Below, piece after piece: positions 26,742 through 37,474 of a stretch of 64,000 nucleotides of DNA. How positions within the stretch are numbered: the first letter of the stretch is position 1; each line of letters begins with the position of its first letter. The stretch is from assembly GCF_002343915.1 (NCBI RefSeq), contig NZ_NETK01000001.1:558001-622000 (forward strand), in the 5' to 3' direction. The notes under the pieces were generated by a model. The model had not been told where the DNA came from, did not search any database, and saw only the letters and a program-made list of their open reading frames with translations. Both the position numbers and the translations under genes were made by a program. The DNA is from Nannocystis exedens (lineage in GTDB: Bacteria; Myxococcota_A; Polyangia; Nannocystales; Nannocystaceae).

Positions 26742-27799
26742 GCAGGTGATTCCTCGCGCTTGGCCGCGGCGAACAGCTCGCGGTGATCGCCGATCGCGGC
26801 CCGCAGCGCCGGCGTGAGGTCGCGCGCCGCGTAGTCGGCGGCGATCCGGATCCCGCCCGCGAGCGCCTTCGGCCCGGCGCCGCCGTGACAGATGATCGCG
26901 ACCCCGTCGACGCCGAGCAGCGGCGCGCCGCCGTACGAGTCGGGGTCGAGCTGCTCGCCGAGGGCGCGGAAGGCCGGGCGCAGGATCAGCCCGCCGAGCT
27001 TCGTGCGCGCGGTCTGCATCACCGCCGCCCGCAAGAACCCGACGATCCCGCTCGCGGTGCCCTCCATCACCTTCAGCGCGACGTTGCCCGTGAACCCGTC
27101 GGTGACGATGACGTCGACGGTGTCTTTAAAGAAGTCCTTGCCCTCGACGTAGCCGTGGAAGGAAAACGCCGGGCTCGGGTGGGCCGACAGCAGGCGGTGC
27201 ACCGCGCGCGTGAGGTCGGTGCCCTTGCCCTCCTCGCTGCCGTTCGACAGCACGCCGACGCGCGGCTTCTTGCCGTGAGCGGTGCTGGAGAAGATCGCCC
27301 CCATCACCGCGAACTGCACGAGGTTGATCGGCTTGCACTCGACGTTCGCGCCCATGTCGATCAGCACGCACGGACCGCCCTTCGGCCGCGGGAAGCTCGA
27401 GACGATCGCCGGGCGGTCGATCCCCTTGAGCCGGCCGAAGCGGAACAGCCCGCAGGCGAGCATCGCCCCCGAGTTGCCGGCCGAGACCACCGCGGCCGCC
27501 TGACCGCGGCGGACCAGGTCGAAGCACACGAGCATCGACGCGTCGGGCTTGGAGCGGACCACCTTGGAGGGGGTGTCCTCCATGGTGATCGTCTCCGACG
27601 CGTGGTGGACGGTGATCCCGTCCTCGCCGTCGTAGCGAGAGATCCCGAGCAGCGCGAGCTGCGGAACGAGGCGCGCCCGGTCGCCGACGAGGATCACCTC
27701 TTGCCCGGCGCGCGCGGCGAGGACTGCGGCCTCGACCTCGACGAAGGGACAGTGATCACCGCCGAAGGCGTCGAGCGCGATCTTCCTCGTCGCCGCCAC
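26738..27799 (-). CDS. plsX: Phosphate acyltransferase PlsX
   Basis: Makes acyl-phosphate from acyl-ACP for phospholipid synthesis. The family motifs ALDAFGGDHCP, SAGNSGAML, IDMGANVECKP, GVLSNGSEEGKG and VTDGFTGNVALK are present. 353 residues. The GTG start is 6 bp after rpmF. Confidence 0.96.
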   Translation of the reverse strand: MAATRKIALDAFGGDHCPFVEVEAAVLAARAGQEVILVGDRARLVPQLALLGISRYDGEDGITVHHASETITMEDTPSKVVRSKPDASMLVCFDLVRRGQAAAVVSAGNSGAMLACGLFRFGRLKGIDRPAIVSSFPRPKGGPCVLIDMGANVECKPINLVQFAVMGAIFSSTAHGKKPRVGVLSNGSEEGKGTDLTRAVHRLLSAHPSPAFSFHGYVEGKDFFKDTVDVIVTDGFTGNVALKVMEGTASGIVGFLRAAVMQTARTKLGGLILRPAFRALGEQLDPDSYGGAPLLGVDGVAIICHGGAGPKALAGGIRIAADYAARDLTPALRAAIGDHRELFAAAKREESPA

Positions 27800-27805
27800 C
27801 TCTTA

Positions 27806-27991
27806 TTACTCTTGCGCGATCGTGATCACCTCACGGCCCTTGTAGTGGCCGCAGGCCGGGCAAACGTGGTGGCTACGCACGCGCTCCTGGCAGTTCGGGC
27901 AGGCGACGAGGGTCGGCGCCGAGCGCTTGTCGTGGTGGGCGCGCCGCATGTCGCGACGGGACTGGGACTTCTTCTTCTTGGGGACAGCCAT
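27806..27991 (-). CDS. rpmF: 50S ribosomal protein L32
   Basis: A 61-residue ribosomal protein beginning [19 protein letters not shown], with two zinc-binding pairs, CPNC and CPAC. It lies between yceD and plsX, the conserved arrangement. Two strong stem-loops precede it. Confidence 0.97.
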   Translation of the reverse strand: MAVPKKKKSQSRRDMRRAHHDKRSAPTLVACPNCQERVRSHHVCPACGHYKGREVITIAQE

Positions 27992-28035
27992 GACACGAAC
28001 CGCCTTGGAAGCGGGGGCGGGAGTCTAGCGCTTTT

Positions 28036-28104
28036 CCCAGCGCCACAATCGGCGCTGGGGGCGATAGAGCGCCCGGAGGACCTGAGATAACTCAAACCTC
28101 CGGG
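28036..28104 (-). promoter_or_regulatory. Two stem-loops between yceD and rpmF
   Basis: CCCAGCGCC-N6-GGCGCTGGG (28036-28059) and CCCGGAGG-N17-CCTCCGGG with an inner TGAG/CTCA pair (28072-28104). Neither has a U-tract. They may be processing or attenuation structures that set the relative output of yceD and rpmF. Confidence 0.4.
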
Positions 28105-28110
28105 CAGGGA

Positions 28111-29109
28111 TCACTGCTTCTTCTTGCCGGGGGCGGGCCGCGCCGACGGCTTCGTCGCGGGCTTGCCGGAGGACCCGCGGGTCGCCTTGCCCGACTTGTG
28201 GCCCGTTTGGGCGGGCGCCTTGCCCGTGCTCGACTTGCTCGCGGCCGCCGACTTGCCGGCCGCGCCCGACTTGCTCGTCGGGGACGATCTGCTCGCCGGT
28301 TCGCCGGCTCCCTTGCCGGCCAATGGGGTTTTGTCGCCGGGCCGCGGCTCGGGCTCGCCGAACCCGGGATCGAATTCGTCGTCGCCGGGAATAGGTCCGG
28401 AGAAGGCCTGGTTGTCGGCGTCGGTGTCGTCGTCCTCGTCCACGCCCGCATCGGCCAGCTGCCGCAAGGCCGCCTGCCACGAGGTCGTGGGCTTCGCCGG
28501 CGCCTCGCCCTCGCCCTCGTCCTTGTCCTCGAGGGTGACGAGCGGCACCTGTGCGTCGGCCGCTCCGCACGCCGCGCACGGCCCCAGCGGCTGACCGTTC
28601 AGCTCGGCGCCGCAGTGCATGCAGAGCCCGCGGCACGCCTCGCCGAAGGCGCACAGCGCCCGGATCGGATAGCTCAGCAGCACCTGCTCGACGAGCAGCG
28701 GCCGCAAATCGATGCGCGTGCCCGAGAAGCTGCGCTCGTCCGGCGACTCGGTCTCGCTGTCCTCGTCGTCGGCGTCGCCGACGCGATCGCGGACGAAGTG
28801 GACGCAAATCTCCCCGCCCGCCGAGACCGCCGCCGGCGCCAGGCACCGGGCGCAGGGGACGCTGTAGCCGCCCTGGATGGTGCCACGGACCAGATAGCTG
28901 GTGCCCTCGCCGATCGCCGTGACTTCGAGCGACGTGGAGCCGGCGCTCGTGACTTCGGCGTCGGTGTGCGCCAGCACCGTCTTCATCCACGGCGCGGGTA
29001 GCTCCGCCTGGATGACGTAGGGGCCCGGCCCGGAGCGAGCCAGGGCCACGAGATCGAGGTCAAGCTCCGGCGGGAGCTGCGTGCCGTCGTCGCGGGTCGC
29101 GGCCTTCAT
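28111..29109 (-). CDS. yceD: YceD family (DUF177) protein with zinc ribbon and basic tail
   Basis: The core (residues 1-200) matches DUF177 proteins, which are encoded beside rpmF and linked in the literature to 23S rRNA accumulation: GGYSVPCARCLAP, IDLRPLLVEQVLLSYP. A further CMHCG...CAACG pair forms a zinc-ribbon-like element. The rest is an acidic linker followed by a Lys/Ser/Ala/Gly/Pro-rich basic tail ending KKKQ. At 332 residues it is about twice the family length. The start is ATG 29109, the probable head of the long fab/rib operon. Confidence 0.85.
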   Translation of the reverse strand: MKAATRDDGTQLPPELDLDLVALARSGPGPYVIQAELPAPWMKTVLAHTDAEVTSAGSTSLEVTAIGEGTSYLVRGTIQGGYSVPCARCLAPAAVSAGGEICVHFVRDRVGDADDEDSETESPDERSFSGTRIDLRPLLVEQVLLSYPIRALCAFGEACRGLCMHCGAELNGQPLGPCAACGAADAQVPLVTLEDKDEGEGEAPAKPTTSWQAALRQLADAGVDEDDDTDADNQAFSGPIPGDDEFDPGFGEPEPRPGDKTPLAGKGAGEPASRSSPTSKSGAAGKSAAASKSSTGKAPAQTGHKSGKATRGSSGKPATKPSARPAPGKKKQ

Positions 29110-29116
29110 CCGGCCG

Positions 29117-29145
29117 CATGTAGCGCGTGGCGCCAGGGCTGTCAA
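29117..29145 (-). promoter_or_regulatory. Candidate promoter of the yceD-fab-rib operon
   Basis: On the minus strand TTGACA (29140-29145) is followed after 17 bp by TACATG (29117-29122). The predicted start falls at about 29109-29110, on the yceD ATG itself, which would make the transcript leaderless. The -10 match is poor. Confidence 0.4.
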
Positions 29146-29148
29146 ACC

Positions 29149-29190
29149 GCCGCCAGCCCGGATCCTTTCGCCGCCAGCCCCGGATCCTTT
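29149..29190. repeat. 20/21-bp direct repeat upstream of the beta-repeat gene
   Basis: Two near-identical copies of GCCGCCAGCCC(C)GGATCCTTT at 29149-29168 and 29170-29190 end just before a -35 box. They suggest paired binding sites for a regulator. Confidence 0.6.
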
Positions 29191-29192
29191 GG

Positions 29193-29222
29193 TTGACACG
29201 GCAAACGCGGATTGGCTATTGC
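29193..29222 (+). promoter_or_regulatory. Sigma70-type promoter of the beta-repeat gene
   Basis: TTGACA (29193-29198) and TATTGC (29217-29222) are separated by 18 bp. The predicted start near 29229 lies upstream of the candidate GTG starts at 29323 and 29353 and rules out the TTG at 29212. Confidence 0.6.
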
Positions 29223-29322
29223 CTCCCGGCCCTTGGTCGCCTCTGAGCCCACTGCGCGCCTCGGAGGCGCCGACGCGAGCCCCCGACTCGACGCCTCGCT
29301 CGCCGAGCCCGCGCGCCCGCGC

Positions 29323-32300
29323 GTGCTCGAGGCCGGTGACCGTCGCTCGCGCGTGCTCGCGGTGTCGTGCCTGGTCGGCGCCTGTCTGATCGGACTTGTC
29401 CCTCAGGACAGCCACGCCCGCACCCGCACCGGCGCGCTCGGGGTCGTCGCCCCGCCCGCGCCGCCGCTGCTGCCGAGCCTGCGCGCCGCCCCGGGCCTGC
29501 GCGCCGCCGACCTGGTCGCCGGCCTCGGCGCGCCGCTGCTGCTCGGGCCGCCGCCGCGCGCCACCCCGCGGCGCCTGCCGGGGGAGCCGCCGCCCGAGCC
29601 GCCGCCCAGCAGCGAGCCCGCCGAGGCGCCTGCGGAACCTGCCCCCGAGGACATGTCCCCAGCGCCAGCGCCTTCGGGACCTGGCCCTTCGGCCAGCCCG
29701 CTGACCCGCCCGGCGCCCAACCTGCAGCCGGCGCCCGAGGGCGAGGGCGAAGCCGCCGAAGCCGAGCCGCCGACGCCCGCCCCCGCCCCCGCGGCGGACG
29801 GCCAGCTGTTCGCGCCGATCACCACCACCGAGCCCAAGGCCGAGCCCGAGCCGCAGGAAGAGACCCCGCGCTTCGTCAAGGGCAAGAGCGTCCCGCCGTT
29901 CTGGATCGACCGCACCTACACGACGCACCGCACGCGCGCGCTGACGCTGCCGCCGCTGTTCTTCCACCGCACCGGCACCGCCAACCACCCGGAGAAGCTG
30001 TTCCACTTCAACCTGTCCCTCACGACAGGTTGGTACAGCCAGCGGACCGCCAAGCGGCGCTGGCTGTCGCCGGCGATCCTGTTCTTCGGCTCGTTCAGCG
30101 AGCGCACCAGCGGCTGGGGCGCGGTCGCGCTGTTGATGGGCTACAAGCGGGTCGGCGAGCAGTACAGCTTCGGCCAGTTCCCGTTCGTCTGGCGGTGGGG
30201 CAACAAGTCGGTCAAGAACCTGGTCGTCGTCCCGTTCCACTACCACCAGAAGACGCCCGACAGCATGCGCGGCTTCTCGGCGGTGCTGTTCTGGTACGGC
30301 CACAAGAACACCACCGACAAGGACCCGCTCAACGACCTGCGCTACTTCGTCGGCTTCCCGCTGTTCTACCGCGTGACCCGCGGGCCGAGCACCGTCAACG
30401 TCGGCGTGCCGCTGTACCTCGGCGGGCAGAACAAGGCCCGCGGGGTCAAGTGGCACACCGTGCTGCCGTTCGTGCACTGGCAGTCGAGCGAGTACGGCAA
30501 CCGCAAGGACCTGTGGACGCTGCTGTACGTGCAGCGCAGCGACAAGGCCCGCAGCCGGCGCTCGTGGGCCGTGCCGCCGCTGCTCACGTTCTCGCGCCAG
30601 ACGCCGACGCGCAAGCTGTTCTCGGCCACGCCGCTGGTGTGGCGGGCCGAGAACCGCGACCGCGGCAGCGTCGCCTGGTCGGTGTTCCCGTGGGTAAGCT
30701 ACCGCGACCCCGAGCAGCGCAACCGGGTGTTCTTCCCGCTGTTCTGGCAGTTCGGCGACGTCAAGGCCGGCGTCACCAGCAGCGTGTTCGTGCCCCTCGT
30801 GTACGCGCGCAAGAGCCCGCAGGAGACGCGGGTCTACACGCTGCTCGGCGGCGGCCGCTCGGGCAAGGACGGCCGCTGGGGCTTCGGCATCACCCCGCTC
30901 CTCACCTTCGTGCGCAACGAGCCGGGCGGCAAGAGCTTCCAGGTCGTCACGCCGCTGTTCGGCCACTCGCACGACCCGAGCGCCTTCGGCGGCAAGGGCT
31001 CGCGCACCGTCTCGGCCGCGGTGCTCGGCTACTACAGCCGCCGCGGCGAGCGCTGGGACGCCGGCTTCGCCCCGCTCGCGTTCGTCGGCCGCGACGGCAC
31101 CCGCTCGTACCAGACCATCACCCCGCTGTTCTGGCACCGCCGCGACACCGACCCGCAGAACCCGAGCGACCTGTGGGTGCTCGGCCCGGCCTACGCCAAG
31201 AAGGTCAAGACCGGCGGCCACGGCGGCCTCGCCCCGCTGGTGTTCGCCGGCCGCGACGACAAGTTCCGCTACGGCATCGTCCCGCCGCTGCTGTTCGGCC
31301 ACGTCCACGACGTCGAGGCCCAGCGCTCGCGCACGGTCTCGCTGGTGTTCGCCCGCGACAAGGGCCCCGACCACCGCACGCTCGGCGTCCTCAACCTGTT
31401 CTGGGACGTGAAGCGCCCCGGCGGCGAGCGCCACACCGCCCTGTTCCCGCTGTTCTACCGCCGCCAGAAGGACGGCAAGGCGCTCACCCTCACCCCGCTG
31501 GGCGGCGCCTACCGCACGCCGGAGCAGCGCACCTGGTCGGCCGCCGCGCTGCTCTACGGCTTCCGCGGCTACAAGGATCCGACCCGCCGCGGCTTCGGCC
31601 TGATCCCGCTGGTCTTCTACGACCGCCGCAAGGTCGAGGGCGGCGTCGCCAGCAACCTCGTGGTCGCGCCGCTGTTCGCTCGCCACCGCGCGCCGAGCGA
31701 AGACCTCGACATGTGGTCGCCGCTGGTCTGGCGCACGGCCACCCGCGGCGAGAAGCCGCGCAAGAACCTCGCCGTCGTCCCGTTCTACTTCCGCCAGCGC
31801 CAGCCCGAGGGCATCGACGTCGACGCCGGCCTGGTGCTGCCGTTCTTCTACAGCCGCGACAAGGTCCGGCGCACGCACACGATCATCGCCGGCCCGGCGT
31901 TCCACCGCCTGACCCGCACCTCGCTCAACGCCGGCGTGGTGCCCGTCTACTGGTGGCACGACTCGGTCGAGAAGCGGCGCCTGATCTCGCTGCCCCTCAT
32001 CTTCCACCAGGCCGACAAGAACAAGCTCGAGCACACCACCATCGCCGTGCCGCTGTGGTTCGACCGCCGCCGCGCCAACGGTCGCCGCTCGTGGGTCGCG
32101 TTCCCGTTCGTGGTCGGCGTCAAGGGTCAGTTCAACTTCACGCGCTTCAGCCTGACCCCGCCGATCTTCTTCGACATCTTCCGCCTGCAGAAGAACTACC
32201 GCTTCACCGGCGTGGTCCCGTTCGCGTTCCGCTACCAGAAGTGCGGCTTCCGCGAGGAGGACGACGATCGTTGCCGCTACACGCTGTGGGGCTCGTGGCC

Positions 32301-33279
32301 GCTGTTCCTCTACGGCAAGGACGGCAAGGGCCGCACGAGCCACGGCGCGCTGATGCTCTACTACTTCGACAAGGACCCGGGCGGCCGCCGGTTCCTCACC
32401 CTGCTCGGCGGCGCCAACGTGCGCCCGGGCGAGCGCCTCACCTGGTACGCGCTCAACTTCGGCCACACCACCACGCGGCAGTTCAAGACCACCGTCTTCT
32501 TCCCGCTGTTCTTCCGCAAGGCCTACCGGACCAAGGATCGCAGCACCACGGTCGTCCTGCCGCCGCTGTTCGTCGGGGCCCACCGAGAGGACTACCGGTG
32601 GTTCCAGGCCGGCCTGATGGTGTGGAACTTCCGCCGGCCGCACAAGGTGACGACCGTGGTCGCGCCGCCGCTCTTCTACACCGCGCACAGCTACGCCGAG
32701 CGGCGCATGACGTGGCTCCTCCCGCTGTTCCTGCGCGACAACAACTGGGCCAAGGACACGACCTTCACCAGCGTCTTCCCGGCCCTCCTGTTCCAGCGCC
32801 GGCGCGGCCAGGACAACGACTGGGTCCAGTTCCCGCTGATCTGGCACATCGAGCGCGGCGAGAACTCGGGCACCTTCGGCGCCTTCTTGTGGTGGGACAT
32901 CCGCCGCAAGGGCCGCGTCACCCAGGTCGTCCCGGCCCTGTGGGCGCGCCACCGCGGCCGCGGTCGCGACGTCCAGGTCGTCGGCCCCGGCCTCGGCTGG
33001 TGGTGGCGCGACGAACAGCCGATCCGCGACGCCCAGGGCGAGAGCATCGGCACCAAGAAGGGCCTCCACTGGCGCGCCCTGTTCGGCATCCTCGGCGGCG
33101 GCAACGACGGCGTCCAGCGCTACTTCTCGCTGTTCGGCGGCCGGATCCCCCTGCGCCCCAAAGCCGTGTGGGAGCCCCGCCGCAAGCGGCTCAAGGCCGC
33201 CCAGCAGCCCGCCCCCAAGGCCCTGCCCGCCGCGGCGCCGGCCGGCCCGGCGACCCCGCCGGTCGAGAAGAAGCCCTGA
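29323..33279 (+). CDS. Giant exported beta-repeat protein of unknown function
   Basis: About 1,318 residues. A signal sequence (VLAVSCLVGACLIGLVPQDSHA) is followed by a Pro/Ala/Glu-rich linker of about 180 residues. Then come about 1,100 residues of short repeats with a period near 22-24 residues: a beta strand ending in PLFF, PLVF or PFYF, then a charged turn rich in Arg/Lys/Asp. I estimate 45-50 strand units. The alternating aromatic/aliphatic pattern suits a very large beta-barrel or beta-solenoid in or at the outer membrane. I recognise no family. The start is GTG 29323 or GTG 29353. Palindromic repeat units occur in the signal and linker parts (29395, 29652-29697) and at 30012. Confidence 0.75.
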   Translation: MLEAGDRRSRVLAVSCLVGACLIGLVPQDSHARTRTGALGVVAPPAPPLLPSLRAAPGLRAADLVAGLGAPLLLGPPPRATPRRLPGEPPPEPPPSSEPAEAPAEPAPEDMSPAPAPSGPGPSASPLTRPAPNLQPAPEGEGEAAEAEPPTPAPAPAADGQLFAPITTTEPKAEPEPQEETPRFVKGKSVPPFWIDRTYTTHRTRALTLPPLFFHRTGTANHPEKLFHFNLSLTTGWYSQRTAKRRWLSPAILFFGSFSERTSGWGAVALLMGYKRVGEQYSFGQFPFVWRWGNKSVKNLVVVPFHYHQKTPDSMRGFSAVLFWYGHKNTTDKDPLNDLRYFVGFPLFYRVTRGPSTVNVGVPLYLGGQNKARGVKWHTVLPFVHWQSSEYGNRKDLWTLLYVQRSDKARSRRSWAVPPLLTFSRQTPTRKLFSATPLVWRAENRDRGSVAWSVFPWVSYRDPEQRNRVFFPLFWQFGDVKAGVTSSVFVPLVYARKSPQETRVYTLLGGGRSGKDGRWGFGITPLLTFVRNEPGGKSFQVVTPLFGHSHDPSAFGGKGSRTVSAAVLGYYSRRGERWDAGFAPLAFVGRDGTRSYQTITPLFWHRRDTDPQNPSDLWVLGPAYAKKVKTGGHGGLAPLVFAGRDDKFRYGIVPPLLFGHVHDVEAQRSRTVSLVFARDKGPDHRTLGVLNLFWDVKRPGGERHTALFPLFYRRQKDGKALTLTPLGGAYRTPEQRTWSAAALLYGFRGYKDPTRRGFGLIPLVFYDRRKVEGGVASNLVVAPLFARHRAPSEDLDMWSPLVWRTATRGEKPRKNLAVVPFYFRQRQPEGIDVDAGLVLPFFYSRDKVRRTHTIIAGPAFHRLTRTSLNAGVVPVYWWHDSVEKRRLISLPLIFHQADKNKLEHTTIAVPLWFDRRRANGRRSWVAFPFVVGVKGQFNFTRFSLTPPIFFDIFRLQKNYRFTGVVPFAFRYQKCGFREEDDDRCRYTLWGSWPLFLYGKDGKGRTSHGALMLYYFDKDPGGRRFLTLLGGANVRPGERLTWYALNFGHTTTRQFKTTVFFPLFFRKAYRTKDRSTTVVLPPLFVGAHREDYRWFQAGLMVWNFRRPHKVTTVVAPPLFYTAHSYAERRMTWLLPLFLRDNNWAKDTTFTSVFPALLFQRRRGQDNDWVQFPLIWHIERGENSGTFGAFLWWDIRRKGRVTQVVPALWARHRGRGRDVQVVGPGLGWWWRDEQPIRDAQGESIGTKKGLHWRALFGILGGGNDGVQRYFSLFGGRIPLRPKAVWEPRRKRLKAAQQPAPKALPAAAPAGPATPPVEKKP
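29652..29697. repeat. Palindromic array in the linker of the beta-repeat gene
   Basis: CATG, CAGC, CCTG and CAGC start at 29652, 29666, 29680 and 29694 (14-bp period), in frame within the Pro/Ala-rich linker. Confidence 0.75.
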
Positions 33280-33310
33280 GCGACCGCCGACCCCGGCGGA
33301 TGCTCGGGGA

Positions 33311-33384
33311 CATGTCGCTTCGGGCATGTCCGAGCGCCCATGTTCGTCCGGACATGCCCGTCCGCGCATGCTGGAAGGGACATG
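33311..33384. repeat. Palindromic 14-bp array between convergent genes
   Basis: CATG starts at 33311, 33325, 33339, 33353, 33367 and 33381: six tetramers at exactly 14 bp. GGGCATGTCC / GGACATGCCC is a 10-bp inverted repeat within it. The rest of the 373-bp gap 33280-33652 holds a rho-independent terminator on the minus side and no gene that I can support. Confidence 0.95.
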
Positions 33385-33586
33385 GCCCTGTCCCCCGTCT
33401 TTGCGCCGCGAAACCTGCGCCGGACGTCGAGGGCACCGCGCATCACCGGGTCCGCGTCGCGGCCGACGCAGCCCACCACGCGGCGCGGCGCCTCGACGCG
33501 CCCGCCGCCCGTCCGCTCGCGGTTCGACGCCAGCGCCTCAGGCCGCGGCGGCGCCGAGCTCGCGTCCCCGGGTCGCTTTTCTATCG

Positions 33587-33628
33587 AAAAAAAGCCCGAG
33601 GGCCCCGGAGCGGCGCTCCGGAGCCCTC
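33587..33628 (-). terminator. Rho-independent terminator of anchor-L gene 1
   Basis: On the minus strand a GC-rich stem (GAGGGCTCCGGAGCG pairing with CGCTCCGGGGCCCTC) is followed by GGGC and seven T residues. It lies 25 bp after the stop of the lipoprotein gene at 33653. Confidence 0.85.
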
Positions 33629-33652
33629 GTCGTGCGCGCAGCGAGGCGCGGC

Positions 33653-35413
33653 TCACATCGGCTGGACGCCGCAGTCGTCGACCTCGCTCGGGATGCAACC
33701 CTCGCAGTCCCAGCGGAAGTTGTCGAGCAGCGTGGCCGTCGACAGGTACTGGTCGGACATGTCGGCCAGGAAGAAGCCGATGGTGATCTCGGCGCCCGGC
33801 TGCACGCCGCCCTTGGCCGTGAACCAGTCGGAGCACGCGTGCTGCTCGTACCCGGTGCCGGCCAGCTGCGGCTCGTTGTACGTGTAGCCCGGGCCGTCGA
33901 AGTACGGGTCGAGCGCGGTGATCGAGATCGGCAGGCCCTTCGTCGGGTCGTTCGGGTCGGGGATGAAGGTGACGTTGCCGCTGTACGGATCGATCGGCGG
34001 GTTGGCGTTCGGGTCGTCCGGCGTCGGGTCGACCTGGTAGGCGATCAGCAGGTCGTTCCACGAGGTGCCGACGTAGTTCGGCCACTCGGCCGAGCAGAAC
34101 GCGAACTCGAAGGTGTAGCCGTAGGTCCCCGGCGGCACGACGGTCTTGAAGCTGAAGTAGATGCGGTCGTTGCCGTCGGCGGCGGTCATCTCCCACTGCG
34201 CCTGGATCGTGTCGGAGCAGTCGTTGTCGCCCGCACCGTTGTCGCAGTTCATGAACGGCGTGCCGCCGACGCCGTTGTTGCTGCCGTTCTTGGCCTTGAA
34301 GGGCAGCGGCAGCGGCATGTCGTCGGGGTTGCCGTTGTTCGTGGTGCCCTGGTTGTTCGGCGCCTCGATGACGACGCCCTCGGCGTTCGGCGTGGCGATC
34401 TCACCGGTCGAGATGATGAGGAAGGCGTCGCCCTCGCGCGGGCTGTACAGCCGCTGGTTCGGCGTCTGCGGGTCGTTGTCGTGGTCGAACATGTAGGTGC
34501 CGTAGCCCTTGGCCACCTGCCAGCTCACGTTGACCGGGTTGGAGTGCTGGAAGTCGGACGTGATGATCGAGTTGTTCGGCGCGGCGTTGCAGATGCCCAT
34601 CGCCTTCAGCATGTTCGTCTTGTCGCCCTTGTTGGTGATCACGTCCGGCGTGTTGTCACACGTGACGTAGTCGGCGGGCGCCTGGCAGTTGGCCGGGAAG
34701 AACGGCGTGCAGTTGTTGAGGCAGAAGTCCTGCGGGCCGCCGTTGACCATGTTGCCGTCGTCGCACTGCTCGCCCCGCTCCTTGATGCCGTTGCCGCACA
34801 TCGCCGGCGTGAACGTGCAGTCCGGCTCGCAGCCGTCGCCCGGGTCCTGGTTGCCGTCGTCGCACTGCTCGGGATCCTCGACCGTGCCGTTGCCGCAGTC
34901 CTGCTGCGGCGTCGCGGTGAGGCAGTCCGCGCTGCACTCGTCCCCGTCCTCGGTGTTGCCGTCGTCGCACGCCTCGCCCTGCTCGACCGTGCCGTTGCCG
35001 CACACCGCGGTGATGACGCAGCCCGGCTCACAACCGTCGCCCTCCACGTCGTTGCCGTCGTCGCACTCCTCGTTGCCCTCCTGCACGCCGTTGCCGCACT
35101 CCGGCATCGCGCTCTCCGTCGTCGACGACGACGTCTCGTCGGTCGTGGTGGAGGTGGTGGTCGTCACGTCGGTCGTGCCCTGCGTCTCGCCCACGCTGAT
35201 GCCCGTCGTCGGCGTCGTCGTCGGCGTCGTCTCACTCTCCGAGTTGCTGTTGCTCCCCGGCGTCGCGTTGTTGGTGTCGGTGGTGTCGCCCGAGGTGTTG
35301 CCCTCGGTCTGGCCATCCGTGACGCCGGTGATGTTGTCGACGGCGTCACCGCACGCCGCGAGCGCGGTCACACAAAGTCCGGTAGAGAAGAGTCGAAGCA
35401 TGGAAGTCTTCAT
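33653..35413 (-). CDS. Choice-of-anchor-L lipoprotein with DUF4215 repeats, paralogue 1
   Basis: A 586-residue surface-type lipoprotein: lipobox LAACGD near residue 22, a Thr/Ser/Asn-rich linker to about 100, four cysteine-rich DUF4215-type repeats (CGNGVQEGNEECDDGND and kin, about 104-235), then a choice-of-anchor-L domain (PADYVTCDNTPD, TPFMNCDNGAGDNDCSD, FEFAFCSAEWP) to the end. ATG 35413 is chosen because AGGA lies eight bases upstream; the ATG at 35419 has it too close. Long blocks are nearly identical to paralogue 3. The function is unknown; such proteins are typical of Nannocystis-type myxobacteria. Confidence 0.88.
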   Translation of the reverse strand: MKTSMLRLFSTGLCVTALAACGDAVDNITGVTDGQTEGNTSGDTTDTNNATPGSNSNSESETTPTTTPTTGISVGETQGTTDVTTTTSTTTDETSSSTTESAMPECGNGVQEGNEECDDGNDVEGDGCEPGCVITAVCGNGTVEQGEACDDGNTEDGDECSADCLTATPQQDCGNGTVEDPEQCDDGNQDPGDGCEPDCTFTPAMCGNGIKERGEQCDDGNMVNGGPQDFCLNNCTPFFPANCQAPADYVTCDNTPDVITNKGDKTNMLKAMGICNAAPNNSIITSDFQHSNPVNVSWQVAKGYGTYMFDHDNDPQTPNQRLYSPREGDAFLIISTGEIATPNAEGVVIEAPNNQGTTNNGNPDDMPLPLPFKAKNGSNNGVGGTPFMNCDNGAGDNDCSDTIQAQWEMTAADGNDRIYFSFKTVVPPGTYGYTFEFAFCSAEWPNYVGTSWNDLLIAYQVDPTPDDPNANPPIDPYSGNVTFIPDPNDPTKGLPISITALDPYFDGPGYTYNEPQLAGTGYEQHACSDWFTAKGGVQPGAEITIGFFLADMSDQYLSTATLLDNFRWDCEGCIPSEVDDCGVQPM

Positions 35414-35607
35414 GGTCATCGTCCTGGGTTCTAAGGTCTTGGCCAACCGCACGGGCCTGGCCGATCGTTGCCAGCGTTTCTCATTCGCCAGACCCTTTCA
35501 AGGGCGTAAGTCCGCCAGGCGCGACGTCGTGCTCGCGACACATCACACGCTTTAACGGCGAAGCGGGCCGCGCCCGGAGGTGCGACCCGCTCCGCACGCC
35601 ACATCCC

Positions 35608-37389
<1,782 letters not shown>

Positions 37390-37440
37390 GGTTGAGTCCT
37401 ACTCGCAGAGAAGCGGCCGTCCTCGAATGCGTGACGGCAA

Positions 37441-37474
37441 CGCCACGATTTCCCATATTCCACGGTTGATCAAG
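37441..37474 (-). promoter_or_regulatory. Shared bipartite upstream element (copy before paralogue 2)
   Basis: On the minus strand CTTGATC, 16 bases, then AAATCGTGGCG. The same two words with the same spacing lie before paralogue 3 at 39641-39674. They are 52 and 92 bp from the respective ATGs. This is possibly a promoter for an alternative sigma factor or an activator site. The remaining gap 37475-37782 holds one strong hairpin and no gene. Confidence 0.5.

Noticed and set aside
29212..29322. TTG 29212 as the start of the beta-repeat protein
   Set aside because: It lies upstream of the predicted transcription start, and the signal peptide begins at the usual distance from GTG 29323 or 29353.
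28111..33369. A 1,752-codon open frame on the minus strand across the yceD gene and the beta-repeat gene
   Set aside because: The part beyond 29109 is antisense to the beta-repeat gene, which has clear periodic protein structure, a signal peptide and its own promoter. The long open frame is a by-product of high GC.
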